Positions 7,751 through 17,105 of a stretch of DNA of 64,000 nt are shown in pieces (position 1 is the first letter of the stretch; each line of letters starts with the position of its first letter). The stretch is from Antrihabitans auranticaus. GTDB taxonomy: Bacteria > Actinomycetota > Actinomycetes > Mycobacteriales > Mycobacteriaceae. The notes below the pieces were generated by a model. It searched no databases. It was not told the DNA's origin and saw only the letters and a list, made by a program, of their open reading frames with translations. The stretch lies in assembly GCF_016481275.1 (NCBI RefSeq), contig NZ_JAEMNW010000001.1, positions 1,355,531-1,419,530 on the forward strand, read 5' to 3'. A program made the translations under genes and the position numbers.

Positions 7751-9250
7751 ATGGTGGGACGCGTCGCGGTAATCGGAGCCGGGCCCGGCGGGCTGGTTGT
7801 TGCACGCTGGCTGTTGTCACAGGGCTTCGAGCCGACCATCTTCGAGCAGACTTCCCGCCTCGGCGGTCAGTGGAGTGGACTGCCCGGCCATAGTGGCGTG
7901 TGGCCTTCCATGCATACGAACACGAGCCGCGTACTGACCGCGTTCAGCGACCTCGATCCACTCGATGACGCCGTATTCCCCTCCAGCAGAAGCATTCTCG
8001 ACTACCTCGAGAATTACGCCCAGCTGTTCGGCCTAGTCCCGCGCATCAGGTTCGGCACCTCGGTCGAGCACATCGGACGGGACGCGACCGGCTGGGTGGT
8101 GAGCCACGCGGACGGCGACGAGTCGTTCGAGCGAGTGGTGGTCGCGACCGGCAGGTTTCAGGCCCCCGCAATCCCCGCGGTTCCCGGGCTCGACACGTTC
8201 GCCGGATCGGCAGGTGCGACGAGCACGTATCACTATCGTGATTCCGCGCAGTACCGGAACCAGCGCGTGCTTGTCGCAGGTTGTGCGGTCAGTGCACTCG
8301 AGATCGCCGCCGACCTCGCCCAGCAGGGCGCTGCACGCGTCGTCGTCACGCAGCGGCGGCAGCGGTATGTCCTGCCGAAGTTCGCCGCTGGGGTTCCGTC
8401 CGATCACCGAATATTCACGCGCTACGGCACACTCGCCACCGAGCAGCTCCCCGCACCGGAAGTCGACCGCCAGCTGCGAGAAATCGTCGTCGAGGCCGGT
8501 GGCAGCCCCGAGCAATACGGCGCTCCGACGCCCGATCCGTCGCTCTTCAAAGCAGGCGTCACGCTCAACCAGCAGTATCTGCCGCTCGTGGCGGAGGGCC
8601 GAATCTCGGTGCGGCCCTGGATGACATCGGTCTCCGGCACGACTGTCGCCTTCGCCGACGGACATGCCGAGGATTTCGACGCGATTATGTTCGGCACCGG
8701 ATTCGAGCTTCGCCTGCCCTTCTTGAGCAACGAAGTCCAGGCAATCCTCGATCTCGACGCTGTGCACCTCGACGCCGACCGGTACACCTTCCATCCGGAC
8801 CTTCCCGGCCTCGCGTTCATGGGCATGTGGGACCAGTCCGGTGGCTACTTCGTTCCCATGGAACTGCAGGCCCGCTGGATCGCCTACACGTGGGGCGGCA
8901 CGATCCCCGCAACGAATCCCGCCGACCGAAAGTTGGCTATCGATGTGTACCGCTCGCGGCGCGGCATGCCACAGAAGACGCGAATGAACCTGGCGGCCTT
9001 GACCTTCGCTCGTGCAGCGGGGGTGGAGCCGCACCTCGACAGTTGGCCGGAGTTACGCCGCGGCCTGCTGTTCGGACCGTTGGCGCCGAGCAGCTTTCGC
9101 CTCGAAGGTCCCGACGCTCTACCCGACGCCCCGGCCCGATTCGCCCGCGACGCTGCAGCTTTCGGAGCGATAACGTCCAACGACTTCACCGCGCGCGAGG
9201 CGCGTTACTGGTCACTTCTGTCTGCCGCGCACACAATGCACGCAATCTAG
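7751..9250 (+). CDS. Flavin-containing monooxygenase
   Basis: A 499-residue class B flavoprotein. It starts with the FAD-binding fingerprint GAGPGG (9-14) in a beta-alpha-beta unit, followed by RLGGQWSGL and the family stretch VWPSMHTNTSRVLTAFSD. The second nucleotide motif, for NADPH, is degenerate (VLVAGCAVSALEIA instead of GxSxSA). Members insert oxygen into N, S or carbonyl carbon atoms. It lies 33 bases after the TetR gene on the same strand, so it may belong to the same operon as the hydroxylase. Substrate unknown. Confidence 0.8.
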   Translation: MVGRVAVIGAGPGGLVVARWLLSQGFEPTIFEQTSRLGGQWSGLPGHSGVWPSMHTNTSRVLTAFSDLDPLDDAVFPSSRSILDYLENYAQLFGLVPRIRFGTSVEHIGRDATGWVVSHADGDESFERVVVATGRFQAPAIPAVPGLDTFAGSAGATSTYHYRDSAQYRNQRVLVAGCAVSALEIAADLAQQGAARVVVTQRRQRYVLPKFAAGVPSDHRIFTRYGTLATEQLPAPEVDRQLREIVVEAGGSPEQYGAPTPDPSLFKAGVTLNQQYLPLVAEGRISVRPWMTSVSGTTVAFADGHAEDFDAIMFGTGFELRLPFLSNEVQAILDLDAVHLDADRYTFHPDLPGLAFMGMWDQSGGYFVPMELQARWIAYTWGGTIPATNPADRKLAIDVYRSRRGMPQKTRMNLAALTFARAAGVEPHLDSWPELRRGLLFGPLAPSSFRLEGPDALPDAPARFARDAAAFGAITSNDFTAREARYWSLLSAAHTMHAI

Positions 9251-9283
9251 GAAATCGGGTGCAGGGCCGGTTGTGTGGTGGGT

Positions 9284-10147
9284 ATGGAACTGGAGACGAC
9301 CCCCGTGCGTCGACCGATCGACGCCGGAATGGCCCGATCGTGGCTGTTGGTTAACGCCGCGCGCGCCGAACTGTTCGATCCCGCACAGGCTTCCGAGGCC
9401 GACCAGATCGTCCTCGACGTCGAGGACGCGGTGGATCCGGTACTCAAGCCCGCCGCGCGCGATGCCGTCGCAGCCTGGCTGCAACACAACTCTGCCTGGG
9501 TACGTATCAACAGCTGCGAGACTCCCTTCTGGTCCGACGATGTCGACCGGCTGCGGGGAGCACCCGGCCTCGCCGGAGTCATGCTCGCCAAAGCTGAGTC
9601 CGCACAACAGATCACCGATACCTTCGATCGACTCGGCGGCGCCACACCCGTCATGGCTCTCGTGGAGTCGGCGCTCGGAATCGAGGAAGCATCGAGCATC
9701 GCCCGCGCCCGCGGTGCCTTCCGACTGGCGTTCGGCAGTGGCGACTACCGCCGCGATACCGGCACCAGCGCCGACCCCATCGCGATGGCATATCCCCGCT
9801 CACGTCTCGTCGTCGCCAGCCGGATCGGCAACCTGCCCGGCCCTATCGACGGACCGACCGTGGGCGACCTCGGGTCGATCCTGCGCGAACAGTCGACGAT
9901 GTCGGTGGGTCTCGGTCTCACGGGCAAGCTGTGCCTCGACACTGCCCAGGCGCCCGTCGTCAACGAAACCATGAGCCCGACCTTCTCCGACGTCGAGTGG
10001 GCCAACGAATTCCTCGCGGATTTCGCCGCGCGCGGCAGTGTGATCCGCGACGGTAGCGACCCGCCCCGGATCAGCCGGGCGCGGAAGATCACGCAGTTGG
10101 CAACCGCATTCGCGGTGCTACAGACGTCAGGGGCACCCGCGGTATAA
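9284..10147 (+). CDS. HpcH/HpaI aldolase, citrate lyase beta-like (CitE)
   Basis: A protein of about 287 residues with the CitE-like TIM-barrel pattern: QIVLDVEDAVDP near the N-terminus (acidic metal ligands), a WVRIN strand, then VMALVESALGIEEA and RLAFGSGDYRRDTG. Members cleave or form C-C bonds in malyl- or citramalyl-type CoA esters, or hydrolyse them, using Mg2+. The ATG at 9284 is taken; a GTG at 9275 is also in frame. It follows the monooxygenase by about 33 bases. Its presence with a ligase and oxygenases suggests an acyl-CoA breakdown route. Confidence 0.75.
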   Translation: MELETTPVRRPIDAGMARSWLLVNAARAELFDPAQASEADQIVLDVEDAVDPVLKPAARDAVAAWLQHNSAWVRINSCETPFWSDDVDRLRGAPGLAGVMLAKAESAQQITDTFDRLGGATPVMALVESALGIEEASSIARARGAFRLAFGSGDYRRDTGTSADPIAMAYPRSRLVVASRIGNLPGPIDGPTVGDLGSILREQSTMSVGLGLTGKLCLDTAQAPVVNETMSPTFSDVEWANEFLADFAARGSVIRDGSDPPRISRARKITQLATAFAVLQTSGAPAV

Positions 10148-10158
10148 GTTGACGCAGC

Positions 10159-10467
10159 ATGACAATCGAACGCGTCACGACAGACAATCTGACAGTGGGT
10201 CACATCGGCAAGTACCTTGCGATCCTCTCGCAATTCCGGATCGGCGACAGCGTCACCGAATCTCTCGTCGCGGGCCTGCTCATCAATGTCGAACACCGAT
10301 ACGGCGAGGCCCTCGAACACGAAACTCTGCTGACGATCGCGATCACACCCAAGGACACGTTCACGTCCACGTTCGTAGACCGCGGGGAGATCGTGCTCGG
10401 TGACGAGATTCTGGAGGTCATCACCGTCGACTTCGGGATCGACTCGAGCAGCGACAAATCCGACTAG
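10159..10467 (+). CDS. Small conserved-looking hypothetical protein
   Basis: A 102-residue, acidic protein without signal peptide or membrane segment. Its middle alternates strand-like stretches (DSVTESLVAGLLINVEHRYG, then LTIAITPKDTFTSTF), and the C-terminus is rich in Asp and Ser. It starts 11 bases after the lyase gene and is probably co-transcribed. No family was recognised. Confidence 0.6.
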   Translation: MTIERVTTDNLTVGHIGKYLAILSQFRIGDSVTESLVAGLLINVEHRYGEALEHETLLTIAITPKDTFTSTFVDRGEIVLGDEILEVITVDFGIDSSSDKSD

Positions 10468-10570
10468 ATCATCTTTCGCCGAAATCGGCGCTGAACTACT
10501 CTGCACGTGCCACACTGCGAATAAAGTGCTGGTCAGTTCCACACCGGAGTTTCTTGCATCGGAGATCGCC

Positions 10571-11869
10571 ATGCTCGCAGCGTTGAATCGCACCAAAATC
10601 ACCGTAATCTCCTGTGTGACAGCAACGATCGCAGCGTGCGGTTTGCTGATCGGCGCCGGCCCTGCAACTGCCGCACCACCCGGGTTAGGCGCGGTGCCGC
10701 AGTGTGCGTGGGAATTCATGTCCAACAATCAAGTTCTCAACATCGCGTTCCCCGACACGAACGCGACGTACTGGGTGCTGCCGTACGCCCTCGCACCGGG
10801 CGACAGCATTCAGTTGTCCGGCACGTACCCATACGCGCGGTACATGTCGCTCAACACCTACGGAACCGACTTCAATACGATCGATACGTTGCGCGACAAC
10901 CAGATTCGTCCCGATGCGGGTAGCAGCAATCCCTTCGTCGACGCGGCCGCGGCTTCGTTCGCACCACCGCAACGCCAGTGGCATGCGACCGTCGTCAGCG
11001 GAGCGGCCGATCACGAGCGCAATCAGATTCAAGGACTGCCATCGGGTGTCGACCCCCAGACCGTGCCGCTCGGCTTCCTCATCATCCGGGTCTACGTGCC
11101 CGACAACCCGAGCTCGGCTCCAGGAGGCGTGCCGTTACCGGCCGTCACACTCACGCACGCCAACGGCGCATCGGTGCCACTGCAGACATGCAACACGGTA
11201 TTCAACCCGGCGACGATGCCCGATGGACCGGGCAAGATGGTGCTGCAAGCGCTGTTCGATCGAGTCGTCGCGGGTGCGGCTTCCGGTGCGTTCCCGGGCA
11301 ATGTTCCCGAAGCGGTCTTCGTCAATCCGGCCAGCACCTCAGGTCTGTTCCCGAACGGCGACAACAAGTACATCGGTGCCGGATTGACGTACCGCCCGCA
11401 GCGAATTCTTGTGGTCCAGGGTCGGGCACCAAGTTTCCCCGACACCCGTTCCGGCCAGACGGTCGCCGGCTCCGACACGCAGGTCCGTTACTGGTCGATG
11501 TGCCAGAACGATCAGGTTTCGCCATATCCGGTGGTGACCTGCGCCGCAGACTTCCAGACCGGCGTAAACGGCCAGGGTGACTACACCTACGTTGTGGCCG
11601 CCGCCGGCGACGTCCCGGCGCGCGCAGCGACCGACCCGAGCGTCACGGTGCTCGACTGGGGGTCGACCTCGGTGCCGAAGAAGGTGCTGTTCATGCGGTA
11701 CATGCTCCCGTCTGCGGCGTTCTATCCGAATTCGATTCAGTTTTCCCAGAACACCGGTTCCGATCCGGCGTCGACGATGGGGCCCTACTACCCACGCTCG
11801 GTCTACTGCAATACGGCTACCTTCGAGGCCGGCGGCGCACAGGCCTGCTTCGACAACCCGGCGGGCTGA
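10571..11869 (+). CDS. Secreted hypothetical protein (about 430 residues)
   Basis: A 432-residue exported protein. The ATG at 10571 has GGAG 7 bases upstream and is followed by a Sec signal peptide ending PATAAPP (about residue 35); the frame is open further upstream but without a signal. The mature part begins with QCAWEFMSNNQVLNIAFPD and contains ARYMSLNTYGTDF, a strand-turn arrangement reminiscent of DUF1254/DUF1214-type beta proteins, and several cysteines near the end (MCQ, TCAAD, YCN, ACF). No enzyme motif was seen. Related large exported proteins are typical of Rhodococcus-like genomes, but the exact family is not certain. Confidence 0.7.
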   Translation: MLAALNRTKITVISCVTATIAACGLLIGAGPATAAPPGLGAVPQCAWEFMSNNQVLNIAFPDTNATYWVLPYALAPGDSIQLSGTYPYARYMSLNTYGTDFNTIDTLRDNQIRPDAGSSNPFVDAAAASFAPPQRQWHATVVSGAADHERNQIQGLPSGVDPQTVPLGFLIIRVYVPDNPSSAPGGVPLPAVTLTHANGASVPLQTCNTVFNPATMPDGPGKMVLQALFDRVVAGAASGAFPGNVPEAVFVNPASTSGLFPNGDNKYIGAGLTYRPQRILVVQGRAPSFPDTRSGQTVAGSDTQVRYWSMCQNDQVSPYPVVTCAADFQTGVNGQGDYTYVVAAAGDVPARAATDPSVTVLDWGSTSVPKKVLFMRYMLPSAAFYPNSIQFSQNTGSDPASTMGPYYPRSVYCNTATFEAGGAQACFDNPAG

Positions 11870-11888
11870 CGTCGGCTAGGGTTCGCCC

Positions 11889-12362
11889 GTGGGCTTACTT
11901 ACTCCTCTGGCTGTTCGAATCGGCGCCATATCCTGGATGCCGAAAGCACTTCCCCTGATCGAGAAGACCGACCGACGCCTGCAGCAGGTCAGTCGCGGAC
12001 GCGTCAGCATCCTGGACATTGCCGGGCTGCCGAACATGATGCTGAGCGTGCCCGGCCGCAAGACGGGTGTCCCGCGGACCACGCCGCTACTGTGCGTTCC
12101 GCACCATGGGGAATGGCTGGTTGCGGGGTCGTACTTCGGCGACGAGAAGATGCCGGTCTGGGTTCACAACCTGCGCGCCAGTGACGGCGCGTCGATCGTC
12201 TTCGAGCGCGAGAAGATCGACGTGAAATGGCGGGAAGTGCAGGGCCCCGAACGCGAAACCCTCTGGGAAGTACTGGTTTCCGTGTGGCCGAACTTCGATC
12301 TGTACAAAACCCGAACGAAGCGGGTCATTCCTGTCTTCGTACTTTCTCGAACAACGCCGTAG
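11889..12362 (+). CDS. Deazaflavin (F420)-dependent nitroreductase-like protein
   Basis: A 157-residue protein of the Ddn/DUF385 family (split beta-barrel). Diagnostic parts are LSVPGRKTGVPRTTPLLCV, GEWLVAGSYFGDEKMPVWVHNLRA and the C-terminal KTRTKRVIPVFVLSR. Members bind coenzyme F420H2 and reduce nitro compounds, quinones or aflatoxin-like enones; some may use FMN. GTG at 11889 is the start. It is convergent with the StyA-like gene, and a strong hairpin lies between the two. F420 use points to an actinobacterium. Confidence 0.85.
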   Translation: MGLLTPLAVRIGAISWMPKALPLIEKTDRRLQQVSRGRVSILDIAGLPNMMLSVPGRKTGVPRTTPLLCVPHHGEWLVAGSYFGDEKMPVWVHNLRASDGASIVFEREKIDVKWREVQGPERETLWEVLVSVWPNFDLYKTRTKRVIPVFVLSRTTP

Positions 12363-12367
12363 AAGAG

Positions 12368-12400
12368 CCAGCACCGCGACCCACAGGGCCGCGGTGCTGG
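12368..12400. terminator. Bidirectional hairpin terminator
   Basis: CCAGCACCGCG (12368-12378) and CGCGGTGCTGG (12390-12400) form a perfect 11-base-pair stem with an 11-base loop. It lies in the 53-base gap between two convergent genes. No U-run follows, as is usual for intrinsic terminators in high-GC actinobacteria. Confidence 0.8.
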
Positions 12401-12415
12401 ATCGGAAAGCCAGGC

Positions 12416-13795
12416 TCAGACGAGCGCCGGCGCGAACGTCGACCGCTCGAATCGGCCCGCCGGCGCGAAGCGCGCCAGCAACGCGGCGGGGTCTTCGCCG
12501 GTGACCTGCGCGATGTACGCGCCCGCTGCTTCGACGGAGTCGACGCCCAGGAACGGCTGTGGCCGATGCAGCAGACCGACCAGCGCAGAGGCAAACCGCG
12601 GATCGACCGCAGCCGTCGCGAAGAACTGTCCGCCGATGTCGGCGAACTCGGGATCGCTCAGGAACAACCGGGTGACCTTGTTCGCTGCGTCGGACCGCGC
12701 GGCAAGGAACGCCGAGTACTGCCCCGTCAACCATTCTTCGTCGAACGCACCATCGTGCACCGCCGCGGCGGCGACGAGTCGCTGCGCCTGGATCAGGCCG
12801 CTCTGCGCGCCCTGGCCGGCGATCGGGTCGTATGCGACGGACGTATCACCGAGTGAGCCGACGACATGACCGCTCGCGGTCCGGCCGACACCTGCACGAA
12901 CGACCGGGCGGACAGCACCCTTCAGCCACGAATGCGGGTCCTCGCCGATGACCTCTGTGGCGAGCACCTCGGGCAGATCCCAGTCGATGTAGTCGCGGTA
13001 GAGGTCCTTGACGATGCCGAGCGCGGATTCGGCAGAATCGGCTGCGGCGAAACGACTTTCCCAGTCACTGCCCGGCCGCGCCCAGCCGAGGAACGCCCAG
13101 CTCGGGCCGGCGTCCTTGTGCAGGTACGGGCCCCACCAGCCTTCACCCTGCTCGGCGAGGATAGAGAAACCACTGTGCGCGCCACCCGCAGGGCTGCGGT
13201 GGGCGAAGACGCCCTCGTCGAAGCCGAGTCCGGTGACCGTGACGGTCAGCAACTTTCGCTGCGGCGCGTCGTACACCGACCGAACCGGATCGATGGCGAA
13301 CAGATCCGACAGGCCGCCACGACCGGTCGCGACGAGGGTCAAAGCGTTAGCGGCCGCGATCCGGTCGAGCGTCTCGGGTGTGACCTGCTCGACGACGAAC
13401 TTGCCGCCACGCTCCTGGAATGCTGTCAGCCGCTCATCGGCCTTGAGCCGGGTATCGACCGCGACGCCCACATACCCGTCGAAGTTGCCGTCGAACGCGA
13501 TGAGCTCTGCATTCTCGGCACCGGCGATTCGGACGCTCAGCCCGGAGTGCCGGGGTGCACGGGACGTATAAGGATCGAGGCCAAGGGCAACCTCGGCCTG
13601 CTGCGTCTCGCCGAACTCCAGCGCGGTGCCAGTGGCGGGAACGTCGTTGCGCAACGACCGCTGGTCACGGTCGCTGTAGATGGTGACGTCGAAACCGGCG
13701 TCGAGCAGGCCCAGAGCAGCGGTCACTCCGGTCTGGCCAGCGCCGATGATTGCAGCGGTCCGGGTGGATGGGGACGTGGAATTCTGTGTGGTCAT
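12416..13795 (-). CDS. StyA-like styrene/indole monooxygenase
   Basis: A 459-residue flavoprotein of the two-component group E (StyA-like) type. It begins with an FAD fingerprint IIGAGQTG (16-23). It also has ALTLVATGRGGLSDLF, and the C-terminal helix regions GDTSVAYDPIAGQGAQSGL typical of the PHBH-fold flavin site. StyA enzymes epoxidise styrene or oxidise indole and sulfides, using FADH2 supplied by a StyB reductase. No StyB-like reductase is adjacent. ATG at 13795 is chosen; a GTG at 13843 is also in frame. It is divergent from the GAF-domain gene. Confidence 0.75.
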   Translation of the reverse strand: MTTQNSTSPSTRTAAIIGAGQTGVTAALGLLDAGFDVTIYSDRDQRSLRNDVPATGTALEFGETQQAEVALGLDPYTSRAPRHSGLSVRIAGAENAELIAFDGNFDGYVGVAVDTRLKADERLTAFQERGGKFVVEQVTPETLDRIAAANALTLVATGRGGLSDLFAIDPVRSVYDAPQRKLLTVTVTGLGFDEGVFAHRSPAGGAHSGFSILAEQGEGWWGPYLHKDAGPSWAFLGWARPGSDWESRFAAADSAESALGIVKDLYRDYIDWDLPEVLATEVIGEDPHSWLKGAVRPVVRAGVGRTASGHVVGSLGDTSVAYDPIAGQGAQSGLIQAQRLVAAAAVHDGAFDEEWLTGQYSAFLAARSDAANKVTRLFLSDPEFADIGGQFFATAAVDPRFASALVGLLHRPQPFLGVDSVEAAGAYIAQVTGEDPAALLARFAPAGRFERSTFAPALV

Positions 13796-13891
13796 GATCG
13801 AATTCTTGCTTCGCCGTGCATGTTTCAGCAGGGTTGCGATCACCGCGAATCGATTCCATTATCGCGATTGCCGACCGCCTACGATTGCACT

Positions 13892-14383
13892 ATGTCGTTC
13901 ACTGTCACGGAACTCCACGGCGACCGGGCTGAACAATATCGCCAGCTCGCCGACCAGGCCGAAGCATTGGTGACAGGAGAGACCGACCGAATTGCCAACG
14001 CGGCCAATATATCTGCGCTGATCTACCATGCGTTGACCGAGGTGAACTGGGTGGGCTTCTACTTCTTCGACGGCCACGAGTTGGTCGTCGGACCGTTCCA
14101 GGGCAAGCCTGCATGCGTTCGAATCGCGCTCGGCAAGGGCGTGTGCGGCACCGCTGCGGCGACCCAACAGACTCAACTCGTCCCGGACGTGCACGCATTC
14201 GCGGGGCACATCGCCTGCGACGCGGAGACTCGATCGGAAATCGTCGTGCCGCTTGTGCTCGGTGGCGAACTCGTCGGCGTGCTCGACCTCGACAGCCCTG
14301 CACCTGACCGATTCGACGAGGCGGATCGACACGGCCTCGAAGCGATCGCCGAGGTGTTCCTGCGAACCCTCGGCGATCGCTGA
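13892..14383 (+). CDS. msrC: Free methionine-(R)-sulfoxide reductase (GAF domain)
   Basis: A 163-residue GAF-domain enzyme that reduces free Met-R-sulfoxide in the cytoplasm. The three family cysteines are present: Cys75 (GKPACVRIALG), Cys85 (GKGVCGTAA) and Cys109 (HIACDAETRSEIVVPL), spaced as in E. coli MsrC/YebR. NWVGFYFFDGHELVVGPFQG is the typical N-terminal block. The true start is the ATG at 13892; the frame is open far upstream only because it runs antisense to the StyA-like gene. It is a housekeeping oxidative-stress repair enzyme with no clear link to its neighbours. Confidence 0.9.
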   Translation: MSFTVTELHGDRAEQYRQLADQAEALVTGETDRIANAANISALIYHALTEVNWVGFYFFDGHELVVGPFQGKPACVRIALGKGVCGTAAATQQTQLVPDVHAFAGHIACDAETRSEIVVPLVLGGELVGVLDLDSPAPDRFDEADRHGLEAIAEVFLRTLGDR

Positions 14384-14388
14384 GCAAC

Positions 14389-15813
14389 TCACGCCGTGAG
14401 CGCGCTCGCCCGCACCTCGGAATCCGGCAGAGCCGTCGAGCCTGGTGCCCCGAGTCGATAGTTCGCACCGCGGTGCTCGTCCGGCAGGCGATCACCCGCA
14501 CCGAGCAGCTTGTTGCGCAGAGTTCCCGGAGCGTAATCGCGCGCGTACACACCACGCTCGGTGAGCACCGGAACGATGTGCGTCACAATATCTTCGAACG
14601 TTCCTGGGGTGATCGCGTACGCGAGGTTGAAGCCATCGAGGTCGGTCGCATCGACCCAGTCCTGCAGTTCGTCGGCGACGGTCACGCCGGATCCGACGAA
14701 CACCGGACCCATCCCACCGATTCCGGCCCAGCGGCCGATATCCCGGACGGTCCACTCGCGACCGTCGTCATCGAATTCCTGGAATGCGGCGACCGCCGAC
14801 TGGATTGCGTTGCTCTCGACCTGACCGATCGGATCGTCCAGGTCGTAGCGGGAAAGATCGATGCCCATCCAGCCAGACATGAAGACAAGGCCGCCTTCGA
14901 TGCTTGCGTAGGACAGATACTCCTCGTGCTTGAGTCGGGCGGCCTCGTCGGTCGCGTCGGTGACGATCGTGGCCAAGGCATAGATCCGCGCCGAATACCG
15001 GTCCCGCCCTGCTGCTTGCAGTGCGTCCCGGATTCGCGAGACAGTCTGCGCGAGAATCCGTTTGGACGGACCCGCCACGAAGATCGCCTCGGCATTCTCG
15101 GCCGCGAATTTCACGCCACGAGTCGACGCGCCGGCCTGGTAGATAGTCGGGGTGCGCTGCGGTGACGGCTCGGAAAGGTGAACACCGGGAACGGTGAAAT
15201 GCGTTCCGCGATGGCCGATGTGGTGCACCTTGGCCGGGTCTACATAGACGCCGCTCGCCGCATCGCGGACTACGGCGTCGTCCTCCCACGACCCTTCCCA
15301 CAGCTTGTAGAGCACCTCGAGATACTCGTCCGCGTGGTCGTAACGCGTATCGTGGTCGAGTTGGTCGTCGGCACCGAAATTTCTTGCTGCCGAGGGCAAA
15401 TAGCCCGTCACCACGTTCCAGCCGATCCGGCCCTTCGTCAAATGATCGAGGGTGGACAACCGCCGGGCGAATGGATACGGATGCTCGAATCCGGTCCCCG
15501 TCGTGATACCGAAACCGAGGTGTTCCGTCACTGCCGCCATAGCCGACACGAGCAACAGCGGATCGGCGACCGGAATCTGCGCGCCCTGGCGTAGTGCGGC
15601 GACATCGTCGCCGCCGTAGACGTCGTACGTGCCGAGCACGTCCGCGATGAAGATCCCGTCGAATCGGCCCTGTTCCAACAGCTTTGCGAGCTCGGTCCAG
15701 TAATCGAGATCCTTGTAGCGGTGCGATTGGTCGTCGGGGTGTCGCCACAGTCCGGGTGACTGATGCGCGACGCAGTTCATGTCGAACGCGTTGAACCTGA
15801 TTTGCCTGGTCAT
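14389..15813 (-). CDS. NtaA/SnaA/DszA-family FMNH2-dependent monooxygenase
   Basis: A 474-residue luciferase-like (group C) monooxygenase. Typical parts are RFNAFDMNCVAHQSPGLWRHP at the start, FDGIFIADVLGTYDVYGG, FEHPYPFARRLSTLDHLTKGRIGWNVVTGY and SPQRTPTIYQAGAS. Relatives split nitrilotriacetate, dibenzothiophene sulfone or other S- or N-heterocycles with reduced FMN from a separate reductase. ATG 15813 overlaps the stop of the upstream DszC-like gene (ATGA), so they are one operon. The pair resembles organosulfur-scavenging enzymes. Substrate not determinable here. Confidence 0.85.
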   Translation of the reverse strand: MTRQIRFNAFDMNCVAHQSPGLWRHPDDQSHRYKDLDYWTELAKLLEQGRFDGIFIADVLGTYDVYGGDDVAALRQGAQIPVADPLLLVSAMAAVTEHLGFGITTGTGFEHPYPFARRLSTLDHLTKGRIGWNVVTGYLPSAARNFGADDQLDHDTRYDHADEYLEVLYKLWEGSWEDDAVVRDAASGVYVDPAKVHHIGHRGTHFTVPGVHLSEPSPQRTPTIYQAGASTRGVKFAAENAEAIFVAGPSKRILAQTVSRIRDALQAAGRDRYSARIYALATIVTDATDEAARLKHEEYLSYASIEGGLVFMSGWMGIDLSRYDLDDPIGQVESNAIQSAVAAFQEFDDDGREWTVRDIGRWAGIGGMGPVFVGSGVTVADELQDWVDATDLDGFNLAYAITPGTFEDIVTHIVPVLTERGVYARDYAPGTLRNKLLGAGDRLPDEHRGANYRLGAPGSTALPDSEVRASALTA

Positions 15814-17030
15814 CGAGCGGCGTCCTGTGACTTGCGTTCGCCCGCGCTCCACGCGAACGGCAAGTCCGTTCCGTTCAGCAGGTGGTCACCGATCGACCGC
15901 GCCTTGAAGATCGCTGGGTTGTGCACCGAGATCGTTCGAGCGTTGCGCCAGTGCCGATCGAGTTGGTGGCGCTCCGCAACGATCGACGCGCCACCGAGTT
16001 CGAACAGTTGCGTGGTCGCAGCGAGGACGGTGTCGATCACACCGAGCTGGGCCTGACCGGCCGCCAATTCTGCTGCGATGAGCAGCTTCTCGTCCGTTGC
16101 ACCCTGCGCGAGCACCTCGTCGAGGACATCGGCTACCGCGAGCACGCTCGCCCGCGCCGCGAACGCTGCCGCGGATAGCCGGCCGATGACCTGCTGCACC
16201 AGCGGATCCTCGCGTGGCAGGTCGGCCGCGGCGTGGGTGTAGGTGCGGGTGCGCGCCGAAACCCATTCTCGTGCGTCACGCTCGGCACGTTTCGCGATTC
16301 CTGCGAGCACCGCGAGCTGGAAGAGCTGCAGATACGACGTCGCATAGGTTGCACCGGGACCGCCGTAGCCCGGCCCGAGAATCCGGTCTTCGGAAACGGC
16401 GACGTTGGTGAATTCGGTTGTCCCACTTGCGGTCAACCGCTGCCCGAAGCCATCCCAGTCGTCGTGCTGGCGCACGCCTTCGGCATTCGCGTCGACCAGG
16501 ATGCCGAGCCGCTCGCCGTCGCGGTCGGCGGCAACCAGGATGTGGTCGGCGTACAGCGAGCCCGTGCTGTAGTACTTGACGCCGTTGAGCGCCCACGCGT
16601 CGCCCGCCGCTGTCAGAGTGGTGCGGTACCGATCCACGGCACCGACACCGGGTTCGGTAATCGCATTGCCGACGAGTGCGCCGTCGCTGACTGCGCGCAA
16701 CCAGTTCTCGCGCGCGGGTCCGAGCTCGGCAAGCAACTGGTCTTCGACGAACACGAAGTGCACACGAAGCGCCTGCGGGAGATTCGACTCGGCGGCTGCC
16801 AGATCGATCAGGAGCCGGAAGAGCTGACGGACGCTGACGCCGTAGCCGCCGTGCTCGACCGGTACGCGAAGTGCTCCGAATTTCGCCTCTTTCAGCCAGC
16901 TGACCTCGTCGTACGGCAGCCTGCGGTCGGTCTCCCGCTCCACGGCGCCTGCAGCGATTCGCTCGAAGATCGGTGCGAAGATCTCGTCCAGCTCGGTATC
17001 GGAAACATACTTCGGGGCAGTCGATGTCAT
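15810..17030 (-). CDS. DszC/SfnB-like flavin monooxygenase (acyl-CoA dehydrogenase fold)
   Basis: A 406-residue protein with the acyl-CoA dehydrogenase fold (TEPGVGAVDRYRTTLTAAGD, WALNGVKYYSTGSLYADHIL) but the C-terminal pattern of DszC/SfnB oxygenases: QLFELGGASIVAERHQLDRHWRNARTISVHNP. These proteins use FMNH2 and O2 on sulfur compounds rather than oxidising acyl-CoA. ATG at 17030 (MTSTAPKYVSD) is chosen over an upstream in-frame start. It is directly upstream of, and overlaps, the DszA-like gene, which supports a two-step desulfurisation-type function. Confidence 0.8.
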   Translation of the reverse strand: MTSTAPKYVSDTELDEIFAPIFERIAAGAVERETDRRLPYDEVSWLKEAKFGALRVPVEHGGYGVSVRQLFRLLIDLAAAESNLPQALRVHFVFVEDQLLAELGPARENWLRAVSDGALVGNAITEPGVGAVDRYRTTLTAAGDAWALNGVKYYSTGSLYADHILVAADRDGERLGILVDANAEGVRQHDDWDGFGQRLTASGTTEFTNVAVSEDRILGPGYGGPGATYATSYLQLFQLAVLAGIAKRAERDAREWVSARTRTYTHAAADLPREDPLVQQVIGRLSAAAFAARASVLAVADVLDEVLAQGATDEKLLIAAELAAGQAQLGVIDTVLAATTQLFELGGASIVAERHQLDRHWRNARTISVHNPAIFKARSIGDHLLNGTDLPFAWSAGERKSQDAAR

Positions 17031-17105
17031 ATTCGGAATCGTTGCCCAATCCGCGGGACGATCCACCAGTTGCACGCAGCGCGATTGAAATGCTGACGCA
17101 GACCG

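Noticed and set aside
12866-13891. Long open frame on the plus strand opposite the StyA-like gene, continuous with the GAF-domain gene
   Set aside because: Its protein is Arg/Ala-rich and unlike any family until the ATG at 13892. The opposite strand has a clear FAD enzyme, so this is a high-GC antisense shadow.
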